Of a stretch of DNA of 7,272 nucleotides, positions 4,702 to 7,272 are shown in pieces. The stretch is from Candidatus Falkowiibacteriota bacterium (lineage in GTDB: Bacteria > Patescibacteria > ABY1 > BM507 > UBA12075), in NCBI GenBank assembly GCA_030636285.1, contig DAOVXE010000037.1:1-7272 (forward strand). The letters are read 5' to 3'. A model generated the notes under the pieces. The model ran no database searches. It was not told where the DNA came from and was given only the letters and a program-made list of their open reading frames with translations. How positions within the stretch are numbered: the stretch's first letter is position 1; each line of letters opens with the position of its first letter. A program made the translations under genes and the position numbers.

Positions 4702-7182
4702 ATGGTTGATAGTTTATTTAATCTAATGATTTTGGGTATTGGGTTGGCTTTGGGCCTGGCTGTTTTAGTGTTTTTAATCAGGCTGATGATCAGATATTCA
4801 CTGAAGAAAGAAAAGTATTTTGAGCATACTGTTCTGCTGATCCGTTTACCTAAAGAACAGCCAGGGGATGAGCAGAAAGAGTTTAACGCGCAGATGATCC
4901 GCGAAGAGATCAATAAGGCGGAAATGATGTTTGCCGCGATCGGCGGTTTGCGCGCCCAGCGCGGATTTAAAGCCTGGCTGCTCGGACGGAGCGACCATTA
5001 TTCATTTGAAATAGTTGCGAGCCAAAAGCAGATCGCATGGTACGCGGTCGCGCCGCGCGAGCAAGCCCGCTACATAGAGCAGCAGATCCATTCCCGCTAC
5101 CCGGAAGCGGTGGTTGAAGAGCAGAAAGACTATAATATTTTCTCGCCGGCCGGCGTTGCCAAAGCCGGCTATTTGCGCACCAGACGCTCGCTTATCTTCC
5201 CGATAAAGACCTATAATAAGCAGGAGTCTGATTCTTTGAATTCAATAATCAACGTAATGAGCAAGCTGGGCGAAAATGAATCGCTGGCTATTCAGTATAT
5301 TGTCAGAAGCGCGCGGGCCGGTTGGCACAGCCGCGGCAAGGGCATAGGCAAGCTTATGATGGAAGGAAAAACCGCTCGCGAAGCCATCCGTTTAAGCAGC
5401 CGTAATCCGGCAATGGCAATATTCGCTGACTTATGGCAAACAACCAAACCAATGAGCGAGCAGGAAAAATTAAAACAGCAAAGCACTATGCCGCGCTTGA
5501 CACAGATGGAAGAGGAGATGCTCAAAGGCATAGAAGAGAAGAATTCCAAAGCCGGGTTGGATGTTAATTTACGGATTATTGTCAGCGCGGATAATGCCGG
5601 TAGCGCCAAAGTTTATTTGGAGAATCTGGGTTCGGCTTACAGCCAGTACAATCTATATGAATACGGCAATAGTTTTATTAACAAAATCCGTATTGGCAAT
5701 CAGAAAAAATTAACCAATGATTTTATTTACCGGCGTTTTGAGAAAAAAATCGCTTTTCTTTTGAACAGCGAAGAAATGGCCAGCCTGTACCATCTGCCGC
5801 TTAAAAACGTTGCCACTCCGAACATCCTCTGGCTAAGCGCCAAAAAAGCCTCGGTCCCCAATAATATCCCTACTGAAGGCATAATTCTTGGGCGGAATAT
5901 CTTCCGCGGACAAGAGCAGCTGATCCGCATAAAGCGCGATGACCGCCGCCGCCATGTTTATATCATCGGTAAGTCCGGCGTGGGTAAATCAATGCTCCAG
6001 GCCAGCATGGCTATCCAGGATATCTATAATGGGGAAGGCGTTTGCGTGATAGATCCGCACGGCGATTTGATTAGCGATATTATTTCCCGCATCCCGCCTG
6101 AGCGCGCCGAGGATGTTGTCCTGTTCTCACCGGCTGACATTGAGCGTCCTTTAGCCATGAATCTGATGGAATATGACCCGCGCTATCCGGAACAAAAAAC
6201 TTTTGTTATTAATGAATTAATTAGAATTTTTGATAAGCTTTATGACCTTAAATCAACCGGCGGTCCGATCTTTGAACAGTATATGCGCAATGCCATGCTT
6301 CTTGTTATGGACGATCCCGCGTCCGGCTCAACCCTTATGGAAATACCAAAAGTGCTTGCTGATCCGGCTTTCCGTAAGATGAAGCTGGAGCGCTGCCATG
6401 ACTATACGGTCGTTGACTTCTGGAAGAAAGAAGCCGAGAAAGCCGGCGGCGACGCTGCCCTGGCCAACGTAGTGCCGTACGTAACCAGCAAATTAACCCA
6501 ATTTATTTCCAATGATACGATGCGCCCGATAATAGCTCAGCAGCAGAGCTCGTTTAATTTCCGCGATGTTATGGATAAACGAAAAATTCTTTTAGTGGAT
6601 CTGCAAAAAGGCTTGATCGGAGAAATGAACGCCTATCTTTTAGGCATGATCCTGGTTGGCAAAATTCTAATGGCCGCTTTGTCCCGGACCGATTTGCCGC
6701 AAGCCCGGCGCAAAGATTTTTATCTTTATATAGATGAATTCCAGAATTTTACAACCGACTCAATCAGCACTATACTTTCCGAAGCCAGGAAATATAATCT
6801 GAATCTGACTATTGCCCATCAATACATTGGCCAGATGGTTAAGAATCAGGACACCAGTATCAAGGACGCGGTTTTTGGCAATGTGGGCACAATGATAACA
6901 TTTAAGATCGGGAGCGAAGATGCTCAGGCGCTTGAAAAAGAGTATAGCCCGGTTTTTAATCAATTTGATTTGATTAATATAGAAAAATATACCGCCTATA
7001 CTAAACTTTTAATTGATAACACGGCTTCACGGCCTTTTTCCATGTCAACTATCTGGCCTTTGCAGGGAAAAGAAACGCCAGGAATGAGTAAAAAGATCAG
7101 AACCTTGTCCAGGCTAAAATACGGCCAGGACAGAAATGTGATTGAGGCGGAAATAAGAAAACGAGGGGGTGTAGACAAATAA
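4702..7182 (+). CDS. Membrane-anchored TraG/VirD4-like P-loop ATPase (type IV secretion / conjugative coupling class)
   Basis: The protein has 826 residues. A membrane segment at about 7-29 is followed by a 370-residue N-terminal region without recognised motifs; its part at about 100-140 (FEIVASQKQIAWYAVAP, ending in RYPEAVVEE) resembles the N-terminal region of conjugation-linked ATPases. The ATPase domain starts near 400: Walker A GKSGVGKS at 423-430, IDPHGDL at 450-456, Walker B LYIDEFQNF at 675-683 with D678 and E679, and the downstream AHQ motif at 705-707. This order, with 'DPHGD' after Walker A and 'DEFQ' as Walker B, is typical of the VirD4/TraG/TraD and HerA-related hexameric DNA pumps. 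It probably uses ATP to move DNA or protein at the cytoplasmic membrane. No relaxase, VirB4 or other secretion genes are in the window. ATG 4702 is the first ATG after an in-frame TAA at 4690-4692; no Shine-Dalgarno sequence precedes it. TAA ends at 7182. Confidence 0.85.
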   Translation: MVDSLFNLMILGIGLALGLAVLVFLIRLMIRYSLKKEKYFEHTVLLIRLPKEQPGDEQKEFNAQMIREEINKAEMMFAAIGGLRAQRGFKAWLLGRSDHYSFEIVASQKQIAWYAVAPREQARYIEQQIHSRYPEAVVEEQKDYNIFSPAGVAKAGYLRTRRSLIFPIKTYNKQESDSLNSIINVMSKLGENESLAIQYIVRSARAGWHSRGKGIGKLMMEGKTAREAIRLSSRNPAMAIFADLWQTTKPMSEQEKLKQQSTMPRLTQMEEEMLKGIEEKNSKAGLDVNLRIIVSADNAGSAKVYLENLGSAYSQYNLYEYGNSFINKIRIGNQKKLTNDFIYRRFEKKIAFLLNSEEMASLYHLPLKNVATPNILWLSAKKASVPNNIPTEGIILGRNIFRGQEQLIRIKRDDRRRHVYIIGKSGVGKSMLQASMAIQDIYNGEGVCVIDPHGDLISDIISRIPPERAEDVVLFSPADIERPLAMNLMEYDPRYPEQKTFVINELIRIFDKLYDLKSTGGPIFEQYMRNAMLLVMDDPASGSTLMEIPKVLADPAFRKMKLERCHDYTVVDFWKKEAEKAGGDAALANVVPYVTSKLTQFISNDTMRPIIAQQQSSFNFRDVMDKRKILLVDLQKGLIGEMNAYLLGMILVGKILMAALSRTDLPQARRKDFYLYIDEFQNFTTDSISTILSEARKYNLNLTIAHQYIGQMVKNQDTSIKDAVFGNVGTMITFKIGSEDAQALEKEYSPVFNQFDLINIEKYTAYTKLLIDNTASRPFSMSTIWPLQGKETPGMSKKIRTLSRLKYGQDRNVIEAEIRKRGGVDK

Positions 7183-7200
7183 ATAAAAATAGTATATTAT
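7172..7200 (+). promoter_or_regulatory. Candidate sigma70-type promoter at the end of the ATPase gene
   Basis: TAGACA (7172-7177) and TATTAT (7195-7200) are each one mismatch from the -35 and -10 consensus and are separated by 17 bp. The -35 overlaps the last codons of the ATPase gene. The downstream sequence to 7272 has only an 8-codon ORF from ATG 7212, so the gene served would lie beyond the window. The AT-rich setting makes chance matches possible. Confidence 0.35.
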
Positions 7201-7272
7201 AAAATCAATAAATGAAAGTGAAATATAAAAAGTAAAAATACTAAAATTAGCTAAAAGTTCGCTAAATTGTAA

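Noticed and set aside
5292..5609. Minus-strand ORF of 105 codons opposite the ATPase gene
   Set aside because: It is fully inside the ATPase reading frame, with no recognisable domain or start signal.
7241..7266. Three CTAAA repeats spaced 10-11 bp (7241, 7251, 7262)
   Set aside because: They are short, AT-rich and at the window edge; chance is the simplest explanation without more downstream sequence.

Overview
The window reads as part of a Candidate Phyla Radiation (Patescibacteria) genome. This is an inference from content: a long DUF4012 protein directly downstream of a family 4 glycosyltransferase, a membrane-anchored TraG/VirD4-like ATPase, no clear Shine-Dalgarno sequence before any of the four complete genes, and small palindromic repeats intruding into genes. 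All complete genes end in TAA and none contains an internal TGA, so nothing suggests UGA recoding. No rRNA, tRNA, CRISPR array, intact insertion sequence or convincing intrinsic terminator was seen. All genes lie on the + strand, and no stretch over 300 bases lacks a gene.

Layout. (1) Bases 1-186 hold the last 61 codons of a GT4-type glycosyltransferase. Its stop codon lies inside a 104-bp palindromic repeat (148-251). (2) Bases 293-2782 encode an 829-residue membrane protein with a DUF4012 extracytoplasmic domain. It probably works in the same cell-envelope polysaccharide setting as the glycosyltransferase. (3) A 26-bp perfect palindrome (2784-2809) follows. (4) Bases 2830-3747 encode a BRO-N (phage antirepressor-like) protein with a 39-bp tandem duplication in its first codons. 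(5) Bases 3858-4616 encode an unrecognised secreted or anchored protein with a cysteine-rich C-terminus and very AT-rich DNA. (6) Bases 4702-7182 encode an 826-residue membrane-anchored P-loop ATPase of the conjugative coupling / type IV secretion class. A promoter-like sequence overlaps its stop codon and points to a gene beyond the window.

Regions 1-2 and 6 have moderate to locally high GC and look like backbone. Genes 4 and 5 (about 2821-4616) form an AT-rich block between them and look like an accessory insertion. The most distinctive theme is short repeats reshaping coding sequences: a glycosyltransferase C-terminus rewritten by a palindromic element, a probable in-frame repeat peptide in the DUF4012 protein, and a duplicated N-terminal peptide in the BRO protein. 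I see no complete multi-gene defence or mobile system. The coupling-type ATPase without visible secretion partners and the cysteine-rich secreted protein are the most plausible leads to unexplored function.
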